Part shown: positions 11,862-21,560 of the stretch, in pieces
How positions within the stretch are numbered: position 1 is the stretch's first letter
Layout: each line of letters starts with the position of its first letter
Assembly: GCA_025200525.1 (NCBI GenBank)
Contig: CM045767.1
Span: 5,777,437-5,841,436, forward strand
Length of the DNA: 64,000 bases
Reading direction: 5' to 3'
Source of the DNA: Camellia lanceoleosa
Lineage: Eukaryota; Streptophyta; Magnoliopsida; Ericales; Theaceae
Notes under the pieces: model-generated
The model's database searches: none
The model's input: the letters and a program-made list of their open reading frames with translations, nothing else
Told to the model about the DNA's origin: nothing
Program-made: the position numbers and the translations under genes

Positions 11862-12121
11862 TTTAAGAGATAAAAATGACATTTATACTCATCTGTATTG
11901 TAGGAAGCCACTTTTGCTTCATGTGCCTCGTAGTCTTCATCATTCATCTCCTCAGTTGGGATTTTGTTTGGGTTCTTCTCGGTAAGAACATATGCAACTT
12001 TTAAAAGATTGAGGTAAAAAAGAACTTTTCCTTTTTACCTCATAAAATGAACTCCTTTGAACTTGAAAGGCTTGTTGAGATCTCCAATTCCATCATTAGT
12101 TTTTTCTGGCACTTGTTCCAT
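11862..12121 (-). pseudogene. gag: Copia-1 gag N-terminal fragment
   Basis: It starts at ATG 12121, 19 bp inside the 5' LTR. The frame reads MEQVPEKTNDGIGDLNKPF, an in-frame stop after KGVHFMR, then [19 protein letters not shown], a typical copia gag N-terminus. The rest of gag, including the CCHC knuckle, and the protease are absent: the sequence passes within a few bases into the pre-integrase region at about 11856, indicating an internal deletion. Confidence 0.75.
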
Positions 12122-12139
12122 GTTTGATCTCCTTAAAAT

Positions 12140-12660
12140 TGCTGGTAAAAATACTAGAAAAAATTATATTTTATTGATAAATGATGTAAAGAAAATGAGA
12201 TACAAATAGATGAGGCTGAGGCACAGATATCTCGTTTTCTTTAAGGAGATCAAGCCCACTGCAGTAGGAAGAACCCAAATATCGATGCAGCAGTCACAAA
12301 ACTATGACTTGTCCCCTCCAGGATATAACAGCGCGACCACTTGTCATATGCTTCAAGCCAACTCTGCACAAGATGGTGAACCCAAAGCTCCACCAAGAAA
12401 AACACCATTCTTTGCTAATAATCTCTCTTGTATAGAAAATAGTTGGTGTGTGTTGGTGTAGAAAAGAGTATATGAGAGGGACTATTTATAGGCCACTAGG
12501 ACCTTACAAGTTACACAAAAAATAAAGATGATCATTAAACTAGAGAAAATGGAGTAACTCCAAAAACTAACTCACTACCAAGTTCATGAATTCTAATTAC
12601 TCTCCATTCATGAACAAGATATATCAATCAATAAATAAAAGATATTAAAATGGACCAACA
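12140..12660 (-). repeat. Copia-1 5' LTR
   Basis: 521 bp, TG..CA bounded. It would drive the minus-strand transcript. The adjacent internal sequence, ATTTTAAGGAGATCAAAC, is not the usual initiator-Met tRNA primer site of plant copia elements. Confidence 0.92.
12482..12490 (-). promoter_or_regulatory. Copia-1 LTR TATA box
   Basis: TATAAATAG on the minus strand within the 5' LTR. It is conserved at the equivalent position in the 3' LTR (8429-8437), supporting a role as the element promoter. Confidence 0.7.
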
Positions 12661-12844
12661 GGATTGAATGTCAAGGGTAAAATAGGAAGATGTGCTAAAT
12701 TTTTTTGAGTCAGAACCTCATTGGAATTAAGTCCAGTCCAAAGGACTGGCCTGTAACTCCCCCTTAAACTTTCAAGAGATTGATGGGCTTCAACTTATCT
12801 GAACCCATCCATTTTCAAAATTTAATACTAGCATTGGGTAAGGT

Positions 12845-13025
12845 GGGTCAGTAATAGTGCAAAGCCAAGGCGACACTTGCAAGCTCAATAGAAAGCTATT
12901 ATAATGGGCCTTCCCCATGGAAAAATTCACTTAATATCATGTAGGCTAGTTGCCCACATATTAGATATTAAACTAATAAAAACAGATACTACACTTGATC
13001 TTAGCTAAACGGCCGAGAAAGATTT
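12845..13025 (-). ncRNA. U2: U2 spliceosomal snRNA copy (diverged)
   Basis: Reading from 13025 on the minus strand, the 5' region matches U2 closely: TTTCTCGGCC, GCTAAGATCAAGTGTAGTAT (including the GTAGTA branch-site recognition core) and AGTTTAATATCT. The stem IIb arms around TATGTGGG are next, then GATATTAAGTGAATTTTTCC with an Sm-like AATTTTT. Scattered substitutions are present, for example GGCCGTTTAGC for the usual GGCCTTTTGGC. The 3' half is less certain, so the 3' end is approximate. Downstream, CAATGCTAGTATTAAA (about 12820-12835) resembles the plant snRNA 3' box CA-N-AGTNNAA. U2 base-pairs with the intron branch site. Whether this copy is expressed is unknown; the substitutions favour a pseudogene or minor variant. 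Confidence 0.85.
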
Positions 13026-13050
13026 GCTTTCGAACGCATTGAGCTAGCCC

Positions 13051-13097
13051 TTTTAAAACTTACCACACTGTCTTCTCTCTCTTTCTCCATGTGAGAC
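13051..13097 (-). promoter_or_regulatory. U2 snRNA promoter: upstream sequence element and TATA
   Basis: GTCTCACATGG (minus, 13097-13087) matches the plant snRNA upstream sequence element RTCCCACATCG at 9 of 11 positions and lies about 62-72 bp upstream of the U2 5' end. A TTTTAAAA box (13051-13058) is centred at about -30. This spacing is that of plant Pol II-transcribed U snRNA genes rather than the shorter Pol III arrangement. Confidence 0.7.
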
Positions 13098-13264
13098 TAC
13101 ATAGTAGGACTTACGAAGCATGTAAACTTTAAAATAGGTGGTGTTGTCATGTATCTAATTTTGACAAACTGCCCATATGCATGTTCGTGTGTTAGACACG
13201 TCACATGACTTGACAATTTTTTTAATTGTTTTTTTCTTTTCTTTTCAAGATGCGTTGAAGGCAT

Positions 13265-14525
13265 TGTTGGAAATGGTTGGAAAATTTTGGGTAAAACCAG
13301 ATTTTTTTTTCTAACTTCGGTCTATTATTTAGGTGGGACCCGAGCGTCAAATTTGGCGGGTCAAAGTGGTAACGCGTTCTATGTCGCGTTGTGATTCACG
13401 TGGTATATTTGGTTGCTCAAAACCATTATCGGGTGAATGGGAAATTGAAGCTAAAGTGTGCTCCATGGAAATAGAGTTTTTGGTGAAAATTTCTTAAAGT
13501 TTGGAAATTGGCTTGTCCCACATTGGTTTGGTAGGAAGTTTTGAATAGGTTTATATAATTTGGAATTATAACTTGGGGAGGGCCTCAAGGGGCATCCCAA
13601 GTTTGTAGAAGGGAGAGGTTATGGGTAAAATGGGGTAGACCCATTGGACTCAAAAATCACCACACACGCACGCGCTGCTGTCGCCCTCCATCCGATCGGG
13701 CAGACTGGGTGCGGGTGTGTGGTTGGGTTGGGCTTGTTTGGCCCAATACTAATCTTTTTGGGCCAGAAACATTTGGATTTAATTTTATTTTTTCAAATAA
13801 AATCTGTCCAACTGTCCAGAATTCAAATTAATTCTGGAATTAATATGTTTCGATTTTTCTCTACATCCAAACAGGTCCCTTCCGTTTTTATCTGTTTGAA
13901 TTTTGAATCTAATAGATTTGAATCTGTTTAATTCAAAACAAACAGGTTTCACACCTGTTCAAAACAAGTTAGCACCTGTTTAATTCAAAATCAATAGCCA
14001 CCACTACATCTATAAATAGGCTGCCCTCATTTGATGTTTTATATTCAGAAATTTCGTACTTCTCCTCTGCAAATTTATTCTTCATTTTGTTGTATTTAAT
14101 TTTTGTGAGAAAGAGTGTAAACACTTAGTGTGTTCTTTGAACAAATAAATTGTAGTGCTGCATTTATTTGTAGTTGATCATTTCATCTTGGGAGATAGAC
14201 GTCCATATTCTGAAAGCACCGTGGAGAGAACCAATCTGTCTTAAGGAGACAGTGTCGAATACTAGACTTGATCAGAATAATATTCAAGATATTAATCAAG
14301 TAAGTTATTTATTTATTTTATGTTTTATTTTTTATTTAAATCAGATTTTAATTTTGTTTTTGTAACAAAATAAAATTTGTTTTTATTTATTTAATTCTAT
14401 TTCTAGTTTGATTTTTATAATCAAACTTTCTCTCTCATTTCCTATTTTTCTTTTATATTCTGTTTGTCGTTTAGTATCCAAACAGAATTAATTAATTTAA
14501 TTACAGTGAAGATGTTACACCAACA
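13265..14525 (+). repeat. Copia-2 5' LTR
   Basis: 1261 bp. TATAAATAG at 14011-14019 is matched at 19426-19434 in the other LTR. The internal sequence after it, ATCTTAAAACAGAAC, is not a canonical initiator-Met primer site. The 95-residue ORF inside it recurs in the 3' LTR and is not a gene. Confidence 0.94.
14011..14019 (+). promoter_or_regulatory. Copia-2 LTR TATA box
   Basis: TATAAATAG, conserved in both LTRs, in plus orientation like the element. Confidence 0.7.
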
Positions 14526-14862
14526 ATCTTAAAACAGAACATTTTTGGTCTCTTCATTGTATTTAATTTTCTGTGTTTTTAAAGTGATATTCTGGTTGAA
14601 AAATACAAATAGTATTATAAATTATTTGACAGATAGTAGTAATATACTGTCTATTTTCTTTGAGAACTAGTCGTAATATACTGGTGTCATTAACAATTGC
14701 AGAATATTATTTGGTGTTACAGAAAATTATTGTGGTATTTTATTTTTCTAGTTTTAGTAACAAGGAAAATAAAATTATTTTGTATTATAATTTATTTTCT
14801 GGTTTTAGTAACTAGAAAATTAATTTGTGGTTTGTTTTTTTTTATTTTTGTAATCAGATTTT

Positions 14863-15290
14863 ATGGCTACTACAACTGAAACGACAACTGGAAGTGGTAC
14901 TCCAATTGTTACACCAACACCGGTCCCTATCCAGAACTATGTTCAAGTACCAATACATCATGGAGAAAAACTGAAAAAATTTAATGGTACTGAGTTTAAG
15001 AGATGGCAGCAGAAGATGTTGTTCTATCTTACAACTCGTAATTTGGCCCGGTTTCTGCATGAAGAGGCTCCAGCACTTAAAGAGAGTGAAAGTGATCGGC
15101 AAGTTATTGCCGCTGTAGATGCTTGGAAACATTCAGATTTCCTATGCAGAAACTACATCCTCAATGGCCTTGACAACATGCTGTATAATGTTTACAGTCT
15201 TTTGAAGTCAGCAAAAGAATTGTGGGATTCTTTGGAGAAGAAGTACTAGATAGAGGATGCCAGCACGAAGAAATTTAGTTTCTGGTTCTT
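14863..15290 (+). pseudogene. gag: Copia-2 gag, truncated
   Basis: It opens at ATG 14863 (MATTTETTTGSGTP), then a retrotransposon gag core: FNGTEFKRWQQKMLFYLTT, WKHSDFLCRNYILNGL and AKELWDSLEKKY. A TAG follows KKY, and the same frame continues as EDASTKKF before jumping to the pre-integrase region. The sequence at the jump, AGAAATTTAG, could serve both flanks, suggesting a deletion at short homology that removed the rest of gag (zinc knuckle) and the protease. Confidence 0.85.
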
Positions 15291-16455
15291 TGCTAAATAA
15301 AAATAGTTTTAGGCTTGTCTTTGAGTCTGATAATTTTGTATTAACAAAGAGTGGCATGTATGTTGGTAAGGGATACATGAGTGATGGTCTCTTCAAACTA
15401 AATGTAATGACAGTTGTATCAAAAGTTGCTATGAATAAGAATAACACATCTTTTGCTTATATTCTTAAGTCGAATTTATGGCATGGTAGATTAGGACATG
15501 TGAATTTTGATGCTTTGCGTAGATTAATTGGTTTGCATTATATACCAAAGTTTGAAATTAATCCTAATCATAAATGTGAAGTTGTGTAGAAGCGAAACTA
15601 ACTAAGGCTCCATTTAAATTGGTTGAAAGGAAAACCGAACCTCTAGAATTACTTCATACTGATGTATGTGATCTAAAATTTGTTCAAACTAGAGGAGGCA
15701 AAAAGTATTTCATAACATTTATCGATGATTGCACAAGATATTGTTATGTTTATTTACTTAGAAGTAAAGATGAAGCCTTAGAAATGTTTAAACTCTACAA
15801 AACAAAAGTTGAAAATCAACTTGGTAAAACCATTAAAATGGTTAGAAGTGATAGGAATGGTGAATATGATGCACCATTGAATGAATTTTGTACACAACAT
15901 GGCATTATTCACCAAACTACAGCACCTTATTCTCCACAGCAAAATGCAATTGTTGAAAGGAAGAATGAAACCTTAAAAGAAATGATAAATGCCATGTTAC
16001 TAAGTTCAGGCTTACCACAGAACTTGTGGGGGGAAGCAATATTGTCTGCTAATTATGTTCTTAACAGAATATCCCACAAGAAAATCAATAGCACTCCTTA
16101 TGAATTGTGGAAAGGTCGACCGCCTTCCTACAAATACTTAAAAGTGTGGGGGTGTTTGGCAAAAGCTGAAGTTCCTGTTCCTAAAGAGACTAAGATTGGA
16201 CCAAAAACAGTAGATTGTGTGTTTATTGGTTATGCTCAGAATAGTAGTGCATATTGGTTTCTGACTTATAAATTAGAAATACCTCATATAAATGTGAAAA
16301 CTATTATAAAGTCAAGGAATACTGTGTTTTTTGAACATGTCTTTCCTTACAAGAAAGGACATGAATTAAGTTCACAGAAAAGAACTTATGATTGTATACA
16401 AAGTCAAGAGACTAATGATAATCAAACACAAGAGACTAGTAATGGTCTCGACTAA
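15257..16455 (+). pseudogene. pol: Copia-2 GAG-pre-integrase and integrase
   Basis: The pre-integrase part (15257-15589) has LWHGRLGHVNFDALRRL and a final HKCEVV, broken by a stop. The integrase core at 15619-16455 shows [21 protein letters not shown] and [12 protein letters not shown], so all three catalytic acidic residues are in place. Downstream are [28 protein letters not shown] and [17 protein letters not shown] ends this frame at the start of the linker, and the Arg/Lys-rich linker continues afterwards. Confidence 0.92.
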
Positions 16456-18089
16456 CAGGATTTAACTAATGATGAACCAAGACGAAGTAAGAGAACGAGA
16501 ACATCAAAATCCTTTGGTCCAGATTTTCTGACATACCTGTTAGAAAATGAACCTCAAAGCTTTAAGGAAGCAATGACAGGTCTTGAAACACTTTTGGGGA
16601 AAGAGGCTGTTAATAATGAAATTGAGTCCATTATGCAAAATCATACTTGGGAATTGGTGGATCTTCCACTTGGTTCTAAACCACTTGGATATAAATGGAT
16701 ATTCAAGAGAAAAATGTAGGCAGATGGTTCAATAGACAAGCATAAAGCAAGACTTGTAGTAAAAGGTTACAGACAAAAGGCAGGTCTGGACTATTTTAAC
16801 ACATATTCCCCTGTGACTAGAATAACATCCATTCGCATGCTTATTGCTATAGCAGCGTTGTTTAATTTAGAGATACATCAAATGGATGTTAAGACAACTT
16901 TCTTAAACGGTGATCTAAATAAAGAGATCTATATGGAACAACCCGAAGGGTTTGTAGTGTCGGGGCAAGAAAAGAAAGTTTGTCGGCTTGTAAAGTCTCT
17001 TTATGGATTAAAACAAGCACCTAAGCAATGGCATGAAAAATTTGATTATGCAATGCTTACTAATGGGTTTAAGATAAACGAATGTGACAAATACGTCTAT
17101 GTTAAAAACACTAACCAAGGATATATCATAGTTTGTCTTTATGTGATGACATGCTTATCATTGGAAGCAGTAAAAACATGATCAAATCAACTAAGCAAAT
17201 GCTTAATAAAAGATTTGATATGAAAGATATGGAGGTCGCAGATGTTATATTAGGAATGAAAATTACTAAAACATCTGACAGATATGTGTTGTCTTAATCT
17301 CATTATATTGAGAAAATTCTTAATAAATTTATCAAGGATGATTTAAATGTAGCTAGAACACCTGTAGATATCAGTCTTTATTTATCGAAAAATAAAGGTG
17401 ATGCAGTGTCTCAGTTAAAATACTCCCAAATCATTGGAAGTCTAATGTACCTAATGAATTGTACTCGTTTTGATATAGCTTATGCTATCAGTAAATTGAG
17501 TAGGTGCACTAGTAACCTTGGAGAAGACCATTGGAAGGCGATCATTTAGGTTCTTAGATATCTAAGATTCACCCGTGATCATGGTTTGAACTTTACTCGA
17601 TATCTAGTAGTACTTGAAGGTTATTGTGATGCAAATTGGATATCGGATACTAAAGATTCAAAATCCACTAGTGGATATGTCTTTACTTTGGGAGGCGCTG
17701 CTGTTTCTTGGAAATCCACGAAACAAACATGCATTGCACAATCCACAATAGAATCCGAGTTCATTGCTTTAGACAAAGCAGGAGAAGAAGCAGAATGACT
17801 TCGTCACTTCTTAGAAGACATTCCAATATGGCCAAAACCTGTGCCAGCTATTTGCATTCATTGTGATAGTCAATCTGCAATAGGTAGGGCACAGATTCAT
17901 ATGTATAACGGTAAGTCACGACATATTCGTCATCGACATAATACCATAAGGCAATTGTTGTCAAATGGAATAATCTCAATAGATTATATAAAATCTAAAG
18001 AGAATATTGCGGATCCGTTAACAAAAGGTTTGATAAAAGAGCTAGTGTATAGTTCATCAAAGGGGATGGGATTAAAGCCTATTACATAA
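16456..18089 (+). pseudogene. pol: Copia-2 reverse transcriptase and RNase H
   Basis: Linker PRRSKRTRTSKSFGPDF, then reverse transcriptase with FKEAMTG, YKWIFKRKM, a stop, KHKARLVVKGYRQK, HQMDVKTTFLNGDLNKEIYM and LYGLKQAPKQWHEK. The active site reads LYV then shifts frame: one base is missing between YV and DD, so the frameshift falls within the YVDD codons (about 17142-17147). RNase H follows with [47 protein letters not shown] and NIADPLTKGL, ending at 18089. At least four stops or shifts are present. Confidence 0.92.
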
Positions 18090-18704
18090 GAGTCGTCATA
18101 ATGGTAACCCTACTTATATGACTGGAGATCCCAAGAACTAAGTTCAAAGGGACAACTAAGTTATGTGTGGCTTGCCAGAAATCACCAAGGGATTAAAATT
18201 TCCCTATCCATTCCTATGGTGAGAGTGATACCTGCAACATATGTTGTATACAGGGGTATAAGGATAGGCTTTGCTTTTAATGATTACTTATATCTTGATT
18301 GAGGCAAAAAATCAAGACGAGTATAAGGAGATACTCACAATAAGAATCACCTATATGAGTTTCGAACTGGGACCGGTTCTATGAGAATGAAAAATGCTAA
18401 ATTCTCTAGAAACACTCATGAAAACTAGGAGCGTTCAAAGACAAAGTGAACACAACAATGAGAACCACGATGTGTTAGAAGATATTTTGTGTGAAATCTA
18501 TTGTCTTGGTTTACACAAACGACTGAACAATTCAAGGCATCTCGTCCATTGGTTAGCTAGTAAGTCCGATAGGTTATCACTAGGGAAGGTTCAAGGCCGA
18601 AAGCTACCTATCCTGATGTAAGATATTTTTGACTTATACTCTTTCGATAAAGTCTGCATATTGTTGCATTTCCGTTGTCATCAAATTCCATTAATGTGGG
18701 GGAT
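18090..18704 (+). other. Copia-2 3' untranslated internal region
   Basis: Between the pol end and the 3' LTR. Non-coding, ending in the polypurine tract AATGTGGGGGAT at about 18693-18704. Short ORFs lack similarity to anything I recognise. Confidence 0.75.
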
Positions 18705-19940
18705 TGTTGGAAATGGTTGGAAAATTCTAGGTAAAAGCAGAATTTTTTTTTCTAACTTTGGTCTATTATTTAGGTGGGACCCGAGCGTCAAATTTGGCGG
18801 GTCAAAGTGGTAACGCGTTCTATGCCGCGTTGTGATTCACGTGATATATTTGGTTGCTCAAAACCATTATCGGGTGAATGAGAAATTGAAGCCAAAGTGT
18901 GCTCCATGGAAATGGAGTTTTTGGTGGAAATTTCTTAAAGTTTGGAAATTGGCTTGTCCCACATTGGTTTGGTAGGAAGTTTTGAATGAGTTTATATAAC
19001 TTTGAATTATAACTTGGAGAGGGCCCCAAAGGGCACCCCAAGTTTGTAGAAGGGAGAGGTTATGGGCAAAATGGGTAGACCCATTGGACCCAAAAATCAC
19101 CTCACGCATGCCACTGCCGTTCGTTCGTTCGGTCGGGTGGGCTGGGCTTGGGTGTGTGGTTGGGTTGGGCTTGTTCGGCCTAATACTAATCTTTTTGGGC
19201 CAGAAACATTTGGATTTAATTTTATTTTTTGAAATAAAATATGTCAAACTGTCCAAAATTCAAATTAATTCTGGAATTAATCTGTTCCGATTTTTCTCTA
19301 CATCCAAACAAGTCCTTTCCGTTTTTATCTGTTTGAACTTTGAACCCAACAGATTTAAATGTGTTTAATTCAAAACAAACAGGTTAGCACCTGTTTAATT
19401 CAAAATCAATAGCCACCACTACATCTATAAATAGGCTGTCCTCATTTGATGTTTTATATTTAGAAATTTCGTACTTCTCCTTTGCAAATTTATTCTTCAT
19501 TTTGCTGCATTTAATTTTTGTGAGAAAGAGTGTGAACACTTAGTGTGTTCGTTGAACAAATAAATTATAGTACTGCATTTATTTGTAGTTGATCATTTCA
19601 TCCTGGGAAATAGACCTCCATATTCTGAAAGCACCGTGGAGAGGAAGAATCTGTCTTAAGTAGATAGTGTCAAACACTGGATTTGATCAGAATAATATTC
19701 AAGATATTAATCAAGTAAGTTATTTATTTATTTTATGTTTTATTATTTATTTAAATCAGATATTAATTTTGTTTTTGTAATAAAATAAAATCTGTTTTTA
19801 TTTATTTAGTTATATTTTTAGTCTAATTTTTATAATCAAACTTTCTCTCTCTTTTCCTATTTTTCTTTTATATTCTGTTTGTCATTTAGTACCCAAACAG
19901 AATTAATTAATTTAATTACAGTAAAGATGTTACACCAACA
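18705..19940 (+). repeat. Copia-2 3' LTR
   Basis: 1236 bp, colinear with the 5' LTR with scattered substitutions and small deletions, for example a missing duplicated CAAAACAAACAGGTT-type block. TG..CA bounded. Confidence 0.94.
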
Positions 19941-21177
19941 GGCACTATATGGACACATGTGTCCTGTGTTTGGATATGCCTATGTTTGTGAGTTTTTTAT
20001 TTATATTTTTTATAAATAATTTTAGAAAATTGATTTGGAGTCAAAATAAAATATATAAAAATAAAGAAGAAGAAAAGTAGAAAAAAATAAATAAAAATAC
20101 ATCTTTGTACCCCAAATTTATATCCAAAGTAAATAAAAATGTATAATTAGTAATGTTTGTTGTGTCCCTCCCCTACTCATATCTTAATTTTTTCAAAATT
20201 GTTGTATTCGGTGTCCATATTCGTGCCTCTTATTCACAAGAGTAAAAAAAAATAATAATAATAATAAAAAAATTATTACAAATTTAAACCATCTGTAGCC
20301 AATCTTAGCTTCTTTACATGATTCAAAAAAAAACAAACAACAAAAAAGTAGGCACCTGATGCCAATTGCCCAGCCCAATCAACACAGAAGACTTGAGAGA
20401 TGTTAAAAATATTATTCTCTATTAGAAACTGTTACGATGTGCATCTTTAAAATATATCCTACATAGAACATATATAAATTGATAAATTTTTTTCAAAAGT
20501 GTAAATCTTGTAAAATTTTGTTGATTCTTATTCATTCTTTATTTGATTTTATGATTAATTTTTATATCAGTAAAAAAAAAAAAAAAAAACAGGGGTGCAC
20601 TTATAAAGAAAAATCAATTTCATTGTGTGATTCCTCTCCAATTTTGTTTGATTCCTCAATGGGGGTAGAAAGTGAGATCGAAAGAATCTCAGACCATAGA
20701 TTAAATTTCAAACATTTGTAGAAACTAAGGTCAATAATTCTACTTTTAGATCACAAATAATAATCTTTATATGGTGCCAAGGCTTCCACTTGAATTTCTG
20801 CATTACTAGTCAAGCCATTAACTCTCCGTTGACCAGGGTGGGTCCAAATTTGACCAGAGTGATTTTATATTGTGTAACTGGTTTTAGTCCAGATTGAAAT
20901 TATTTAAACATTAATTTAATTAATTTATTTTTTGACTAACTTATTTCATTTATTTTTCATGTTATTTTGTAGTATCATTTTTGTCTGTATCTAATTTATG
21001 TCATGTTAACGAATTATATCAAAAAAATTTATTTTTAGTTAAAAATATAAAATTAAAATTTTTCTCCACAAGTTTTAATTTTATGAAATTAATCTCTATT
21101 ATATGAAATTTTTCATAAAAATATTTACTTTCAGCTCAATTTCATTTCTCCAATCTAAAAAACTATCTTGCTACAAC

Positions 21178-21223
<46 letters not shown>

Positions 21224-21249
21224 TAACTAACTATAGTAGTCTTTCTCTA
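19941..21249. other. Gene-less AT-rich interval
   Basis: No supported gene. Contains an AAT run at about 20248-20268, an A-run at about 20570-20588 and an (ATT)n microsatellite at 21178-21226. Confidence 0.6.
21178..21226. repeat. (ATT)n microsatellite
   Basis: About sixteen uninterrupted ATT units. Confidence 0.95.
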
Positions 21250-21258
21250 TAAAATTTA

Positions 21259-21551
21259 GGGTATACTACCAATAGGTCCTACTTTGGAGACTTATTACCC
21301 AATAAGTCCTACTTTGGAGACTTATTACCCATTAAGTCCTATTGATAAATTTATTAAGTGATAAAGATAAATTTATTAGTCTTTTATTTTTATGAATAAA
21401 TTTATAGTGATAAATTTATCAGTCTCTTTATTTTTATGAATAAATTTTTAGTGATAAATTTATCACTCTCTTATTTTTATAATGTTAAATTTATTAGTTA
21501 GGACCTGTAAGTAAATAAGTCTAGTTAATAGGACTAATTGGTAAGTACCCC
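21259..21551. mobile_element. Mutator-like MITE, 293 bp
   Basis: Terminal inverted repeats GGGTATACTACCAATAGGTC and, read inward from the right, GGGGTACTTACCAATTAGTC are flanked by an exact 9-bp duplication TAAAATTTA (21250-21258 and 21552-21560). Inside, a CCTACTTTGGAGACTTATTACCCA block is repeated, and GTGATAAATTTATCA motifs recur as in the 7.3-kb repeats. No coding capacity. Nine-bp duplications are typical of the Mutator superfamily. Confidence 0.85.
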
Positions 21552-21560
21552 TAAAATTTA

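Larger units (their letters stand above)
8087..12660 (-). mobile_element. Copia-1: Ty1/copia LTR retrotransposon, defective
   Basis: Two near-identical direct repeats (8087-8649 and 12140-12660) both end in TG..CA with the inverted tips TGTTGGT and ACCAACA. They bound an internal region with gag, integrase, reverse transcriptase and RNase H remnants in copia order on the minus strand. The flanking 5-mers GGACT (8082-8086) and GGATT (12661-12665) are a 4/5 target duplication. A purine tract lies directly inside the left LTR. The protease and most of gag are missing, and pol carries stops, frameshifts and catalytic substitutions, so the element is non-autonomous. It sits inside the putative Mutator-like element. 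Confidence 0.93.
6703..12763. mobile_element. Putative Mutator-like element carrying a nested copia insertion
   Basis: The left end, GGGTAATTTACCAACCAGTC, matches the inward-read right end, GGGGGAGTTACAGGCCAGTC, at 14 of 20 positions. Flanks resemble a 9-bp duplication (ATTAAATTT and TTAAACTTT, 6 of 9). The left end also resembles the ends of the better-defined MITE at 21259-21551, and both contain GTGATAAATTTATCAC-type motifs. Excluding copia-1 the element would be about 1.5 kb. Its interior has a CT-rich stretch followed by a Pro/His-codon-rich GC-rich stretch (6880-7170) that could be captured gene sequence. I do not see a transposase. Boundaries are inferred and the flanking match is weak. 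Confidence 0.4.
13265..19940 (+). mobile_element. Copia-2: Ty1/copia LTR retrotransposon, defective
   Basis: Long direct repeats 13265-14525 and 18705-19940, TGTTGGAAAT..CACCAACA, bound gag, integrase, reverse transcriptase and RNase H remnants in copia order on the plus strand. Flanks GGCAT (13260-13264) and GGCAC (19941-19945) are a 4/5 target duplication. A polypurine tract, AATGTGGGGGAT, lies directly before the 3' LTR. The C-terminal half of gag and the protease are deleted, and pol has stops and frameshifts. Its LTRs differ from those of copia-1 in length and sequence, so it is a different family despite similar pol motifs. Confidence 0.95.

Noticed and set aside
13644..13931. 95-residue ORF repeated at 19084-19368
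   Set aside because: Lies within the copia-2 LTR pair; not a gene.
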